From the NCBI RefSeq assembly GCF_030658505.1, contig NZ_JAUTXR010000195.1:290762-354761 (forward strand): a DNA stretch of 64,000 nt, given 5' to 3'. The notes below the pieces were generated by a model that saw only the letters and a program-made list of their open reading frames with translations, did not search any database and was not told where the DNA came from. Of the stretch, positions 33,771-43,098 are shown one piece after another; position 1 is the first letter of the stretch; each line of letters begins with the position of its first letter. Source of the stretch: Stenotrophomonas raiganjensis (SeqCode) (GTDB lineage Bacteria; Pseudomonadota; Gammaproteobacteria; Xanthomonadales; Xanthomonadaceae). The translations under genes were made by a program, and so were the position numbers.

Positions 33771-34390
33771 AGCGCACCTCCCACTTTGGACTGCAGCTGC
33801 AGGAACGCGCGGCGCAGGTGCGACTTGACCGTTCCCAGCGGCATGCCCAAGGCCTGGGCGATCTCGCCGTGGCTCTTGGCCTCGAAGTACGACATCCTCA
33901 CCAGTCGCGCCTGTATGGCGGGCAGCTCGTTGATGCGCTGGCGCAACCGCGCCTGATCGGCGAACTGTTCGGCGCTGCTGCGCTCAACCACGTCGGCCAC
34001 GGCCGCCTCCTCCACGGCGGCCTGCACCTGCATCCAGCTGTGCTCGCGGCGCACGCGGTCGATGTGCAGGTTGCGAGCGATGCGATACAGCCAGGTGCTC
34101 AGCGCCCCCTGGGCCGGGTCGTAGTCGGCGGCACGCAGCCACAGCCGCAGCAGGCATTCCTGCGCCAGCTCTTCGGCCACTGCATCAGGCGCGCCCAGCC
34201 CGCGCAGGTATACGCACAGCCGGGGCATGAAGTGGTCGTAGATGCGCATGAAGCAATCGCGGTCGCGCAGCCGCGCCACCCCGTCCATTTCACCGGACCA
34301 GCTCTTCGGCTCGCTGCTGGGCTGCTGGGAACTGGACACGATGCGTGCGGTATCGAAGTTGAATGCGGGGCTGGCGGCGTCAGGGTACAT
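33767..34390 (-). CDS. rpoE: RpoE-type ECF sigma factor (ECF11-like)
   Basis: A 207-aa ECF sigma factor. Region 2 has FMRIYDHFMPRLCVYLRGLG and LAQECLLRLWLRA with YRIARNLHIDRVRRE. Region 4 has LPAIQARLVRMSYFEAKSH and MPLGTVKSHLRRA. Pairing with chrR places it in the singlet-oxygen group. Its own promoter (34428-34453) carries the same motif as two divergent promoters, so it is probably autoregulated. The N-terminal 30 residues are Ser-rich and variable. Confidence 0.92.
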   Translation of the reverse strand: MYPDAASPAFNFDTARIVSSSQQPSSEPKSWSGEMDGVARLRDRDCFMRIYDHFMPRLCVYLRGLGAPDAVAEELAQECLLRLWLRAADYDPAQGALSTWLYRIARNLHIDRVRREHSWMQVQAAVEEAAVADVVERSSAEQFADQARLRQRINELPAIQARLVRMSYFEAKSHGEIAQALGMPLGTVKSHLRRAFLQLQSKVGGAL

Positions 34391-34427
34391 CTGCGTTCGC
34401 GGCGGGCAGGTGAAGGTTTGTCCTCTT

Positions 34428-34453
34428 TACGTGCATCGGCGGCAGTTGGATGC
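34428..34453 (-). promoter_or_regulatory. RpoE-type promoter for rpoE-chrR
   Basis: On the reverse strand GCATCC and CGTA are separated by 16 nt, about 40 bp before the rpoE ATG. Confidence 0.7.
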
Positions 34454-34465
34454 AGCCCTGCCCAC

Positions 34466-34491
34466 GCATCCATCTACCCGCTTCCGGCGTA
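34466..34491 (+). promoter_or_regulatory. RpoE-type promoter for the exported protein gene
   Basis: GCATCC and CGTA are separated by 16 nt, as at rpoE. The CGTA overlaps an ATG at 34491, which argues that translation starts at 34524. Confidence 0.65.
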
Positions 34492-34523
34492 TGCCCACCA
34501 GCCTCCCCCTGTGGATCACGATC

Positions 34524-35291
34524 ATGCGTACCGCCTGGCTTCTGATGTGCCTGCCCCATGTGGCCCTGGCCGCGCCCTGGCTGCGCAGCGAGGGCGTGGC
34601 CAACACCGGCAACGGTACGCTCGCGTATCGCGAAGTGCACTGGCAACGTGATGATACGGACGGCGCCGAGCGCTGGGTACTGTACCAGTGCCCGGATGGA
34701 CGCCCGTTTGCCCGCAAGCACCTGCCAGCGGCCTCACGCCCGCAGGCACGCGGCTACACGCTGGAGGATGCGCGCAGTGGGCAGACCGCCGGAATCTCGG
34801 TAGCGGGCAACCGCGTATCGATCGACTGGAAGGAGGAGGCCGACTCCCCACCACGTCGCCGCCAGCTGGATCTGCCGGCGGATGCAGTGATCGATGCCGG
34901 ATTCGACGCCGCAGTACGCGAGCACTGGACGCCGCTGATGCGCGGCCAATCCATATCGCTGCCCTTCCTGGTGCCATCGAGGCAGCGCTACTACCCGGTG
35001 CGGGTCCGTCGCAGCGCCGCGCTGAACTGGCAGGGCCGCGCCGCACAGCAGATCGAGGTCACGCTGGACAGCTGGTATGGCGGCATCGCGCCGCGCCTTC
35101 ACCTGGTCTACGCGGACGCAGACCGGCGCCTCCTGCAGTTCCAGGGCACGAGCAACCTCCGGGACGAGCGCGGCAGCTACCCTCCGGTGACCGTGCGCTT
35201 CCCTGACGGACCGCGCCCAACCGCTGCGAGCGAATGGCTGCAGGCGTGGGCGCAACCCTTGGTGTCCGGGTGCGGCGTGACGCCCGGGTGA
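34524..35291 (+). CDS. exported protein of the RpoE regulon, unknown function
   Basis: A 255-aa protein with a short signal peptide (MRTAWLLMCLPHVALAAP). The mature part has AYREVHWQRDDTDGAERWVL early and QIEVTLDSWYGGIAPRLHLVY later, as in periplasmic beta-rich proteins. I do not recognise the family. The start at 34524 is chosen because the promoter -10 overlaps the earlier ATG. It lies directly upstream of the desaturase operon, which has its own RpoE-type promoter. Confidence 0.68.
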   Translation: MRTAWLLMCLPHVALAAPWLRSEGVANTGNGTLAYREVHWQRDDTDGAERWVLYQCPDGRPFARKHLPAASRPQARGYTLEDARSGQTAGISVAGNRVSIDWKEEADSPPRRRQLDLPADAVIDAGFDAAVREHWTPLMRGQSISLPFLVPSRQRYYPVRVRRSAALNWQGRAAQQIEVTLDSWYGGIAPRLHLVYADADRRLLQFQGTSNLRDERGSYPPVTVRFPDGPRPTAASEWLQAWAQPLVSGCGVTPG

Positions 35292-35315
35292 ACACGAAAT
35301 TCTCTGCTTCCGCAC

Positions 35316-35341
35316 GCATCCATTGTGCATCGTGGCGCGTA
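35316..35341 (+). promoter_or_regulatory. RpoE-type promoter for the lipid-modification operon
   Basis: GCATCC and CGTA are separated by 16 nt, 33 bp before the desaturase ATG. It is the third site with identical spacing. Confidence 0.7.
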
Positions 35342-35373
35342 GGCAGTAGACACGACACCCACCGAGATCCGTC

Positions 35374-36324
<951 letters not shown>

Positions 36325-36325
36325 C

Positions 36326-37603
36326 ATGCGCATCGCAATCATTGGTTCGGGCATTGCAGGTCTGGCCAGCGCCTGGTGGCTGGACGGCGAACACGACGTC
36401 ACGCTGTTCGAGGCCAACGACTATCTAGGCGGCCATACCCACACCCACGACGTGCAGGTGGATGGCATGCGCATAGCGGTGGACACCGGCTTCATCGTGT
36501 TCAATCCCCTGCACTATCCGCTGCTGACCGCATTGTTCGACGAGCTGGGTGTGGCTTCGCAGCCGACCACGATGAGCTTCTCCATGCACAGCGAGCGCAG
36601 TGGCGTGGAGTACAACGCCACCTCGCTGGATGGCCTGTTCTGCCAGCGCCGCAACCTCGTGTCGCCGCGGTTCTGGGGCATGCTGGCCGACCTGCGCCGC
36701 TTCTATCGCGATGCCCCCCTGTTGCTGGAAGAAGACGAGGGCCCAACGCTGGAGCAGTACCTGCGCAGCCAGCGCTACGGCGATGCCTTCATCGACGAGC
36801 ACCTGCTGCCGATGGCCTCCGCGCTATGGTCGTCCCCGACCGCCACGGTGATGGACTTCCCGGCGCGCTATCTGGCCCAGTTCATGGCCAACCACCAGAT
36901 GCTGCAGATGACGGGGCGTGCGCCGTGGCGGGTGGTGAGCGGCGGATCGGCGCGCTATGTCGACGCCCTGCGCGCCCGCTGGCGGGTGCATGAGCGGCTG
37001 GAGTGCCCGGTGCAGTCGGTCGAGCGCATGCCCTGGGGCGCGCGCGTGCACAGCGCAGCCGGCGTGGAAGGCTTTGATGAGGTCATCCTGGCCTGCCACA
37101 GCGACCAAGCCCTGGCGCTGCTGCGTGACGCCGACCCCATCGAGCGCGACATCCTCGGCGCAATCCGCTACCAATCCAACGAAGCGGTCCTGCATACCGA
37201 TGCCTCGTTGCTGCCGCGCAACCGCAAGGCCTGGGCAGCATGGAACGCGCACGTACCAGAAGACCCCGCTGCGCCCTGCACGGTGAGCTATTGCATGAAC
37301 CTGCTGCAGGGCCTGCCCGGCAACACGCCGCTGGTGGTCACGCTCAACCGCAGCGAGGCGATCGACCCGGCCAGGGTGCTGCGTACCCTGCGCTATGCGC
37401 ATCCGGTCCACGATCACGCCGCTGTACGCGCACAACAGCGCTGGGCGGAGCTGCAGGGCCACCGCCACACCTGGTTCGCAGGCGCCTATTGGGGCTGGGG
37501 CTTCCATGAGGACGGCATCCGCAGCGCCCGTCGCCTGGTGGACGCAATGCGCGAGTGCGCCCCAAACAGGCACCGCATGGCACCCGGTGAGGTGGCGGCG
37601 TGA
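36326..37603 (+). CDS. FAD-dependent amine-oxidase-like oxidoreductase
   Basis: A 425-aa flavoprotein. The N-terminal dinucleotide fold is IIGSGIAGLASAWWL, then FEANDYLGGHTHTHDV, and the C-terminal FAD-contact region is TWFAGAYWGWGFHEDG. The same gene type accompanies DUF1365 and Cfa-like genes in many RpoE-ChrR regulons. One base separates it from the desaturase stop. The substrate is unknown; a modified fatty acid is plausible. Confidence 0.87.
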   Translation: MRIAIIGSGIAGLASAWWLDGEHDVTLFEANDYLGGHTHTHDVQVDGMRIAVDTGFIVFNPLHYPLLTALFDELGVASQPTTMSFSMHSERSGVEYNATSLDGLFCQRRNLVSPRFWGMLADLRRFYRDAPLLLEEDEGPTLEQYLRSQRYGDAFIDEHLLPMASALWSSPTATVMDFPARYLAQFMANHQMLQMTGRAPWRVVSGGSARYVDALRARWRVHERLECPVQSVERMPWGARVHSAAGVEGFDEVILACHSDQALALLRDADPIERDILGAIRYQSNEAVLHTDASLLPRNRKAWAAWNAHVPEDPAAPCTVSYCMNLLQGLPGNTPLVVTLNRSEAIDPARVLRTLRYAHPVHDHAAVRAQQRWAELQGHRHTWFAGAYWGWGFHEDGIRSARRLVDAMRECAPNRHRMAPGEVAA

Positions 37604-38367
37604 GCGCCAGTGCACTCTACTTCGGGCAGGTGATGCACCGCCGGCATCACCCGCATCCGCACGCGTTCCGCTACCCGATCGCGCAGCTGCTGCTGGATCT
37701 GGATGAGCTGGACTCCGTATTCGCCGGGCGCTGGCTGTGGTCGGTCAACCGCCGCAACCTGGCCGAGTTCCGCCGCAGCGACTACTTCGGCGACCCCGCG
37801 CGGCCATTGGCCGATGCGGTGCGCGACCACGCTGCAACCACGCTCGGCTACCGGCCCGCCGGTCCGGTGCGCCTGCTTACCCATCTTCGTTTCGCCGGGC
37901 ACGTGTTCAACCCGGTCAGCTTCTACTACTGCTATCGGGCCGATGGCAGCACGCTGGACTGCATTGTCGCCGAGATCACCAACACACCCTGGAAGGAACG
38001 GCATGCCTACGTGCTGCCAGTCGCGACGGCCACGCGCGAAGGCACCTCGCTGCGCTGGCGGTTCGACAAGTGCTTCCATGTCTCGCCGTTCATGCCGATG
38101 GATTGCCATTACGACTGGCGGTTCAACTGCCCCGATGAGGACCTTCGCGTGCACATGCAGGTCTGGCGCGACGGTGTGCGCCAGTTCGACGCCACCCAGA
38201 CGATGCAGCGACATACCCTGGATGGCCGTGGGCTGGCCCGCGTGCTGGCCTGCTATCCCCTGATGACCACCCAGGTGGTGGCCGCCATCCACTGGCAGGC
38301 GCTGCGCCTGTGGCTGAAGCGCAACCCCGTGCACGACCACCCCACCCTTGCCGAGAAACCGCGATGA
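37600..38367 (+). CDS. DUF1365 family protein
   Basis: A 255-aa protein with RLLTHLRFAGHVFNPVSFYYCYR and VSPFMPMDCHYDWRF, the hallmark segments of DUF1365. The role is unknown, but it always travels with the flavin oxidoreductase and the Cfa-like methyltransferase. It starts with GTG overlapping the previous stop (GTGA) and ends with an ATGA overlap, so it is tightly coupled in the operon. Confidence 0.88.
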   Translation: MSASALYFGQVMHRRHHPHPHAFRYPIAQLLLDLDELDSVFAGRWLWSVNRRNLAEFRRSDYFGDPARPLADAVRDHAATTLGYRPAGPVRLLTHLRFAGHVFNPVSFYYCYRADGSTLDCIVAEITNTPWKERHAYVLPVATATREGTSLRWRFDKCFHVSPFMPMDCHYDWRFNCPDEDLRVHMQVWRDGVRQFDATQTMQRHTLDGRGLARVLACYPLMTTQVVAAIHWQALRLWLKRNPVHDHPTLAEKPR

Positions 38368-39623
38368 ACTCGATGACTCCTTCGGTCGCGCTGCCGCGCC
38401 CCGGCGCCTTGGATGCCTTCCTGCGCCGCCGCCTGCTGGCCCAGTTGGCGCCGATGCGCTACGGCCGCCTGTGCGTGCGCGACGCGCTGGGCGAGGCCTG
38501 GCTGGGGGATGCCCGCGGCGAACTGCAGGTCACCGTCACCATCGAAGACCCGGCGTTCTATCGCAAGGTGGCGGCACAGGGCAGCGTCGGTGCAGGCGAA
38601 AGCTACATCCAGGGCGAGTGGCACTGCGATGATCTGGTTGCCCTGATCCAGCTGCTGGTGCGCAATCGCGACCTGCTGGACGGCATGGAGCGGGGCCCTG
38701 CCCGTGTTGGCGGCTGGCTGCTGCGGGGCTGGAATCGCCTGCGCCGGAACAGCCGCGAGGGCAGCCGCCGCAACATCGCAGCACACTACGACCTTGGCAA
38801 CGACTTCTTCGCGTTGTTCCTGTCGCCGGACCTGATGTACTCGTCGGCGCTGTTCGCCAGCGAATCCGAGTCACTTGAGGCGGCCTCGCGACGCAAACTG
38901 GACCGGATCTGCCAGCAGCTGCGGCTCGAGCCCGGCGACCGCCTGCTGGAGATCGGCACCGGCTGGGGCGGTTTCGCTCTGCACGCGGCGCAGCACTACG
39001 GCTGCCACGTCACCACTACCACCATATCCGCCGAGCAGCACGCGCTGGCCGCACAACGCGTGCAGGCGGCAGGCCTGCAGGATCGGGTCACCCTGCTGAT
39101 GCAGGACTACCGCGACCTGCAGGGCGAGTTCGACAAGCTTGTGTCGATCGAGATGATCGAAGCCATCGGCGCGCAGTACCTCGACACCTACATGGCCACC
39201 CTGCAGCGGCTGCTGAAGCCCGATGGCGTTGCGCTGCTGCAGGCCATCACCATCGAGGACCATCGGTACGAGCAGGCCCGGCGCAGCGTCGACTACATCA
39301 AGCGCTACGTGTTCCCCGGCAGCTTCATCCCTTCCGTCAACGCCATAATGGCGGCCAAGACCCGCGCCAGCGACCTGCAGCTGATCGCCCAGCAGGATTT
39401 CGGCCATTCCTACGCACTGACCCTGCGCGCCTGGCGCCAGCGCTTCCTGGCCCAGCTGCCTGCCGTACAGGCGCAGGGCTTCGACTCGCGATTCTGCCGT
39501 CTTTGGGAGTTCTACCTGGCGTACTGCGAAGGTGGCTTCCTGGAGCGCTCGATCGGCGTCTCGCACCTGCTGCTCGCGCGCCCCGGCCATCGGCCGCCAT
39601 CCGTTGCGGACGAAGGGCGTTGA
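38364..39623 (+). CDS. cyclopropane-fatty-acid-synthase-like methyltransferase (1)
   Basis: A 419-aa SAM-dependent methyltransferase of the CFA family. YDLGNDFFALFLSPDLMYSS is the lipid/SAM entry region. LLEIGTGWGGFALHAA is motif I, and FDKLVSIEMIEAIG and FIQ-type residues later form the active site. It adds a methylene or methyl group from SAM to a phospholipid double bond, fitting the upstream desaturase. This copy is the closer of the two to canonical CfaA. Confidence 0.9.
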   Translation: MNSMTPSVALPRPGALDAFLRRRLLAQLAPMRYGRLCVRDALGEAWLGDARGELQVTVTIEDPAFYRKVAAQGSVGAGESYIQGEWHCDDLVALIQLLVRNRDLLDGMERGPARVGGWLLRGWNRLRRNSREGSRRNIAAHYDLGNDFFALFLSPDLMYSSALFASESESLEAASRRKLDRICQQLRLEPGDRLLEIGTGWGGFALHAAQHYGCHVTTTTISAEQHALAAQRVQAAGLQDRVTLLMQDYRDLQGEFDKLVSIEMIEAIGAQYLDTYMATLQRLLKPDGVALLQAITIEDHRYEQARRSVDYIKRYVFPGSFIPSVNAIMAAKTRASDLQLIAQQDFGHSYALTLRAWRQRFLAQLPAVQAQGFDSRFCRLWEFYLAYCEGGFLERSIGVSHLLLARPGHRPPSVADEGR

Positions 39624-39624
39624 G

Positions 39625-40173
39625 ATGCTCCGGTTCTGGGCCAATCTCCTCGGCAACCAGCTGGTCTGGCTGTGCGCGGTGGCCGGCGCCGGGCGCGGCT
39701 GGCAATGGCCCGCGTTGCTGGCCGCGTCGCTCTACATTGGCGGCCAGCTGCTGACCTCGGCGCAACCACGGCTGGACCTGCGGTTGCTTGGCCTTGCGTT
39801 GGCGTGCGCCTGGCTGGTCGATGCAAGCGCTGCCGCCAGCGGTACCGTGCGCTATGCCGCCGCCCCGCTGGGATGGGCACCGCCGCCCTGGATCCTGGCG
39901 TTGTGGGCTGCGTTCGCAATGACCCTGACCACATCGATGCGCGTCCTGCAGCGCCATGCTGCCTTGCCGCCCCTGCTTGGACTGCTGCTGGCGCCGCTGG
40001 CCTATCTTTCGGCCGCGCGTGGATTCGGCGCAGTGCAGTTCAACAGCCCGATGTGGCATGGCGTTCTGCTGCTGGGCACAGGTTGGGCCATCGCACTTTC
40101 GCTGTTGTGCCGGGTCGCGCGTGGCGGCTCGCGCAGCACGCCACAGCCACCTCTCGTCGGAGCGTCATCATGA
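39625..40173 (+). CDS. DUF2878 membrane protein
   Basis: A 182-aa inner-membrane protein with five or six hydrophobic helices (LVWLCAVAGAGRGWQW, LLGLALACAWLVDASA, WHGVLLLGTGWAIALSLL), matching DUF2878 in size and context. It follows the methyltransferase by one base and overlaps the next gene by ATGA. Function unknown. Confidence 0.78.
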   Translation: MLRFWANLLGNQLVWLCAVAGAGRGWQWPALLAASLYIGGQLLTSAQPRLDLRLLGLALACAWLVDASAAASGTVRYAAAPLGWAPPPWILALWAAFAMTLTTSMRVLQRHAALPPLLGLLLAPLAYLSAARGFGAVQFNSPMWHGVLLLGTGWAIALSLLCRVARGGSRSTPQPPLVGASS

Positions 40174-40955
40174 TCAACCTGCTCTGGGTGCTGTTGTACG
40201 CGGTGCTGGTGATGTGCTGGGGCTGGGCTTGGCAGCGCCGCCACCACAACATCGGCGTTGTGGATGTGCTCTGGGCCAAAGGCGTTGGCGCGGCCGCGCT
40301 GTTGCTGGCGTTGCTGGGCGATGGCGCAGTGACACCGCGGGTGGCGCTGGCCGCGCTCGGCGGCCTGTGGGGCGGTCGCCTCGCGCTTCATCTCTGGCAA
40401 CGCGTGCGGCACGAAGAAGAGGACGGCCGCTATCGCTACCTCCGTGCGCACTGGCTGGGGCACCAGGGAAAGATCTTCGGGTTCTTCATGGCGCAGGCAT
40501 TGCTGGTGGTGTTGTTTGCCCTGCCCTTCGTCGCGGTCGCCGCAAATCAAGCCACTGGCGCGACACGCTGGGCGCTGGTGGCCGTGCTCGTCTGGCTGCT
40601 GAGCGTGGGCGGAGAGGCGTTGGCCGACCGGCAGCTGGCCCGGTTCCGCGCCGATCCGGAGAACAAGGGCCGCACCTGCCGGGACGGCTTCTGGCGATAC
40701 TCCCGGCACCCCAACTACTTCTTCGAATGGCTGCACTGGTTCACCTACGTGTTGCTGTCGATCGGCTCCCCGCTGTGGTGGCTGGCCTGGCTCGGCCCGG
40801 TCCTGATGTATTTGTTCCTGCGCTACCTCAGCGGCATCCCGTTCACCGAAAAGCAGGCCCTGCGCAGCCGCGGCGACGACTACCGCGCCTACCAGCGCAG
40901 CACACCCATGTTCTTCCCCTGGTTTCCCCGACCTTCCAAGGAGCATTCCGCATGA
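40170..40955 (+). CDS. DUF1295 (steroid 5-alpha-reductase-like) membrane protein
   Basis: A 261-aa polytopic protein with about six helices. The C-terminal motif GFWRYSRHPNYFFEWLHW binds NADPH or SAM in DUF1295 and isoprenylcysteine-methyltransferase-like enzymes, and GDDYRAYQRSTPMFFPW follows. It is probably a lipid reductase or methyltransferase acting with its operon neighbours. Confidence 0.85.
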   Translation: MINLLWVLLYAVLVMCWGWAWQRRHHNIGVVDVLWAKGVGAAALLLALLGDGAVTPRVALAALGGLWGGRLALHLWQRVRHEEEDGRYRYLRAHWLGHQGKIFGFFMAQALLVVLFALPFVAVAANQATGATRWALVAVLVWLLSVGGEALADRQLARFRADPENKGRTCRDGFWRYSRHPNYFFEWLHWFTYVLLSIGSPLWWLAWLGPVLMYLFLRYLSGIPFTEKQALRSRGDDYRAYQRSTPMFFPWFPRPSKEHSA

Positions 40956-42025
40956 ACGCCATTCCGTACCGGAACACGGGCGAGAACACCGAAACCGGGC
41001 TGATCGCCTGGGCCGAACGCGGCCTGGTTCCGGATGCGGCGCTTCGCGCGGGCATCCGCCGCCTGTGCGCGCAACGGCTGCATGAGGAAGTCCAGGGAGG
41101 TATCGAGGGCCAATCGGCCCGCTTCCGCCAGCGCATCGCCGAACTAGCATGCAGTCCACTGGCCCTGCATGCCGATGCGGCCAACCGGCAGCATTATGAA
41201 GTGCCGGCCGCATTCTTCCAGGCCTGCCTGGGCAAGCGGCTGAAGTACAGCAGCTGCTACTACCCCACCGGCCGGGAATCGCTGGACCAGGCGGAAGAAG
41301 CCATGCTCGCGCTGTACGGGCAACGCGCAGGCCTGGCCGACGGGCAGCAGATTCTTGAGCTTGGCTGCGGGTGGGGTTCGCTGACGCTATGGATGGCCGA
41401 GCGCTTCCCGCAGGCCCGGATTACCGCCGTCTCCAATTCGCACAGCCAGCGCCAGCACATCCTTGCGCAGTGCCACGCGCGCGGCCTGGGCAACGTCGAG
41501 GTAGTGACCCGCGACGTCAACGAACTTGAGCTGCCAACGGCCCGCTTCGACCGCTGTGTCTCGGTGGAGATGTTCGAGCACGTCCGCAACTACGAGCGGT
41601 TGCTGGCAGGCATTGCGCGATGGCTGAAACCGGATGGTGCGCTGTTCGTGCACATCTTCGCCCATCGCACGCTGATGTACCCGTTCGAGACCGACGGCGG
41701 CGACAACTGGATGGGCCGCCATTTCTTTACCGGCGGCCTGATGCCCGCGGCGGACACGCTGCTGCACTTCCAGCGCGACCTTCAGCTGCAGCAGCGCTGG
41801 CTGCTGGATGGCACCCACTACCAGCGCACCGCCGACCATTGGCTGGCCAACCAGGATGCGGCGCGCGGGCAGGTGATGCCAGTGCTGGTCGCCACGTACG
41901 GCCACGCCGCCGCGAAGATCTGGTGGCAGCGCTGGCGGATGTTCTGGATGGCCTGCGCCGAGCTGTTCGGCTACGACAATGGCCAGCAGTGGCTGGTGGC
42001 CCACTACCTGTTCCGTCCCCGCTGA
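40952..42025 (+). CDS. cyclopropane-fatty-acid-synthase-like methyltransferase (2)
   Basis: A 357-aa methyltransferase with QHYEVPAAFFQACLGKRLKYS, motif I LELGCGWGSLTLWMAERF and FDRCVSVEMFEHVRNYERL. It is the divergent kind that accompanies DUF1295 genes, distinct from the first Cfa-like enzyme at 38364. AAGGAG lies 13 nt before its ATG, which overlaps the previous stop. A two-step modification of the same acyl chain is plausible. Confidence 0.87.
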   Translation: MNAIPYRNTGENTETGLIAWAERGLVPDAALRAGIRRLCAQRLHEEVQGGIEGQSARFRQRIAELACSPLALHADAANRQHYEVPAAFFQACLGKRLKYSSCYYPTGRESLDQAEEAMLALYGQRAGLADGQQILELGCGWGSLTLWMAERFPQARITAVSNSHSQRQHILAQCHARGLGNVEVVTRDVNELELPTARFDRCVSVEMFEHVRNYERLLAGIARWLKPDGALFVHIFAHRTLMYPFETDGGDNWMGRHFFTGGLMPAADTLLHFQRDLQLQQRWLLDGTHYQRTADHWLANQDAARGQVMPVLVATYGHAAAKIWWQRWRMFWMACAELFGYDNGQQWLVAHYLFRPR

Positions 42026-42033
42026 GGTGCCAC

Positions 42034-42567
42034 ATGCGAATCCTCTCCCTGCTTCCGCTGCTCGCTGTCGGCCTGTTCGGTTCCGGTTGCAGCGCCAATG
42101 ACACCCGACCATTGCCGCGACCGCCCTCGGTGAACGTACCGCGCTTCATGGGCGACTGGTATGTGATTGCCCATATTCCATCGCCCCCTGAGCGGGAGGC
42201 ATTCGACGCGGTCGAGAGCTATGCACTGCGACCGGATGGGCGCATCCAGACCACGTTCACCTATCGCAAGGGCAGCTTTGACGCACCGCAGAAGTCCATG
42301 CATCCGATCGGCCGCGTGGAAAAGGAAGGAAATGGCGCGATCTGGGGCATGCAGTTCATCTGGCCCATCCAGGCCGAGTACATCATCGCCTGGCTGGACG
42401 AAGACTACCGCCAAGTCATCGTGGCCCGCAGCAAGCGCGACTACGTCTGGTACATGGCACGCACGCCACGGGTTTCGGAGGGCGACTACCAGCAGGCCGT
42501 GCAGCGCATTGCGGCAATGGGCTACGACACCCGGAAGCTGAGGCGGGTGCCGCAGTCGGTGCGGTAG
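42034..42567 (+). CDS. lipocalin lipoprotein (Blc-like)
   Basis: A 177-aa protein. The signal sequence ends LFGSGC, a weak lipobox, predicting a lipoprotein. The lipocalin signature GDWYVIAHIPSPPE and later YRQVIVARSKRDYVWYMAR match the bacterial Blc family, which binds lysophospholipids or fatty acids at the outer membrane. It is the last gene of the lipid operon, 8 bp after the methyltransferase. Confidence 0.87.
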   Translation: MRILSLLPLLAVGLFGSGCSANDTRPLPRPPSVNVPRFMGDWYVIAHIPSPPEREAFDAVESYALRPDGRIQTTFTYRKGSFDAPQKSMHPIGRVEKEGNGAIWGMQFIWPIQAEYIIAWLDEDYRQVIVARSKRDYVWYMARTPRVSEGDYQQAVQRIAAMGYDTRKLRRVPQSVR

Positions 42568-42684
42568 CCCCACCGCACTGCGCGCCGTCGTTCCGGCTTC
42601 GCGCCAGCCTGACGCCACGCATCCATCGTATTGATGCACCTTCGCGCACACTGCGGCTTTCAACGCAGGACAGGCACGCTCCCC

Positions 42685-43080
42685 ATGCATTCCCGATCCG
42701 CCCCTCACACCCGCAACCTGCTGCTGGTGGAGGACCAGTTCGACCTTGCCGCATTGATGGAGCAGGCATTGCAGTACGATGGCCGTAACCGGGTAACGCA
42801 CGCCTACAGTGTGTTCGATGCACTGGAGCTGCTCGACACCCAGCACTTTGACGCCGCAGTACTTGACGTTGAGTTGCGGGACGGCGTGGTGTTCCCGGTC
42901 GCCGACCGATTGGCCGATCACGGCATTCCCTACCTGTTCGTGTCAGCGGTCTATGACCAGCTTGTTCCATCCAGGCACCGCCGGGTCCCCTTCGTGGCCA
43001 AGCCGTTTCACCTCGAAGCGCTGCAGCAGGCCGTGCATCGCGCTACCGATGGCGAAAGTCCATATCCCGATGCGCACTGA
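42685..43080 (+). CDS. receiver-only response regulator
   Basis: A 131-aa single receiver domain. It has acidic residues in LLVEDQFDLAAL, phospho-Asp in AAVLDVELRDG, Ser in YLFVSAVYD and Lys in FVAKPFH. There is no output domain. A -35-like GCATCC lies 60 bp upstream without a matching CGTA, so membership in the RpoE regulon is uncertain. The open frame starts at 42631, but composition changes at 42685. Confidence 0.8.
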   Translation: MHSRSAPHTRNLLLVEDQFDLAALMEQALQYDGRNRVTHAYSVFDALELLDTQHFDAAVLDVELRDGVVFPVADRLADHGIPYLFVSAVYDQLVPSRHRRVPFVAKPFHLEALQQAVHRATDGESPYPDAH

Positions 43081-43098
43081 GCGAGCGCCTGTGCCGGA

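Noticed and set aside
39956..40951. Long N-terminal extension of the second Cfa-like gene
   Set aside because: The frame is open but overlaps DUF2878 and DUF1295 coding in another frame; ATG 40952 has AAGGAG and an ATGA overlap.
42619..42644. Fourth RpoE-type promoter before the receiver gene
   Set aside because: The -35 matches but the sequence at the right distance is TTCG and not CGTA.
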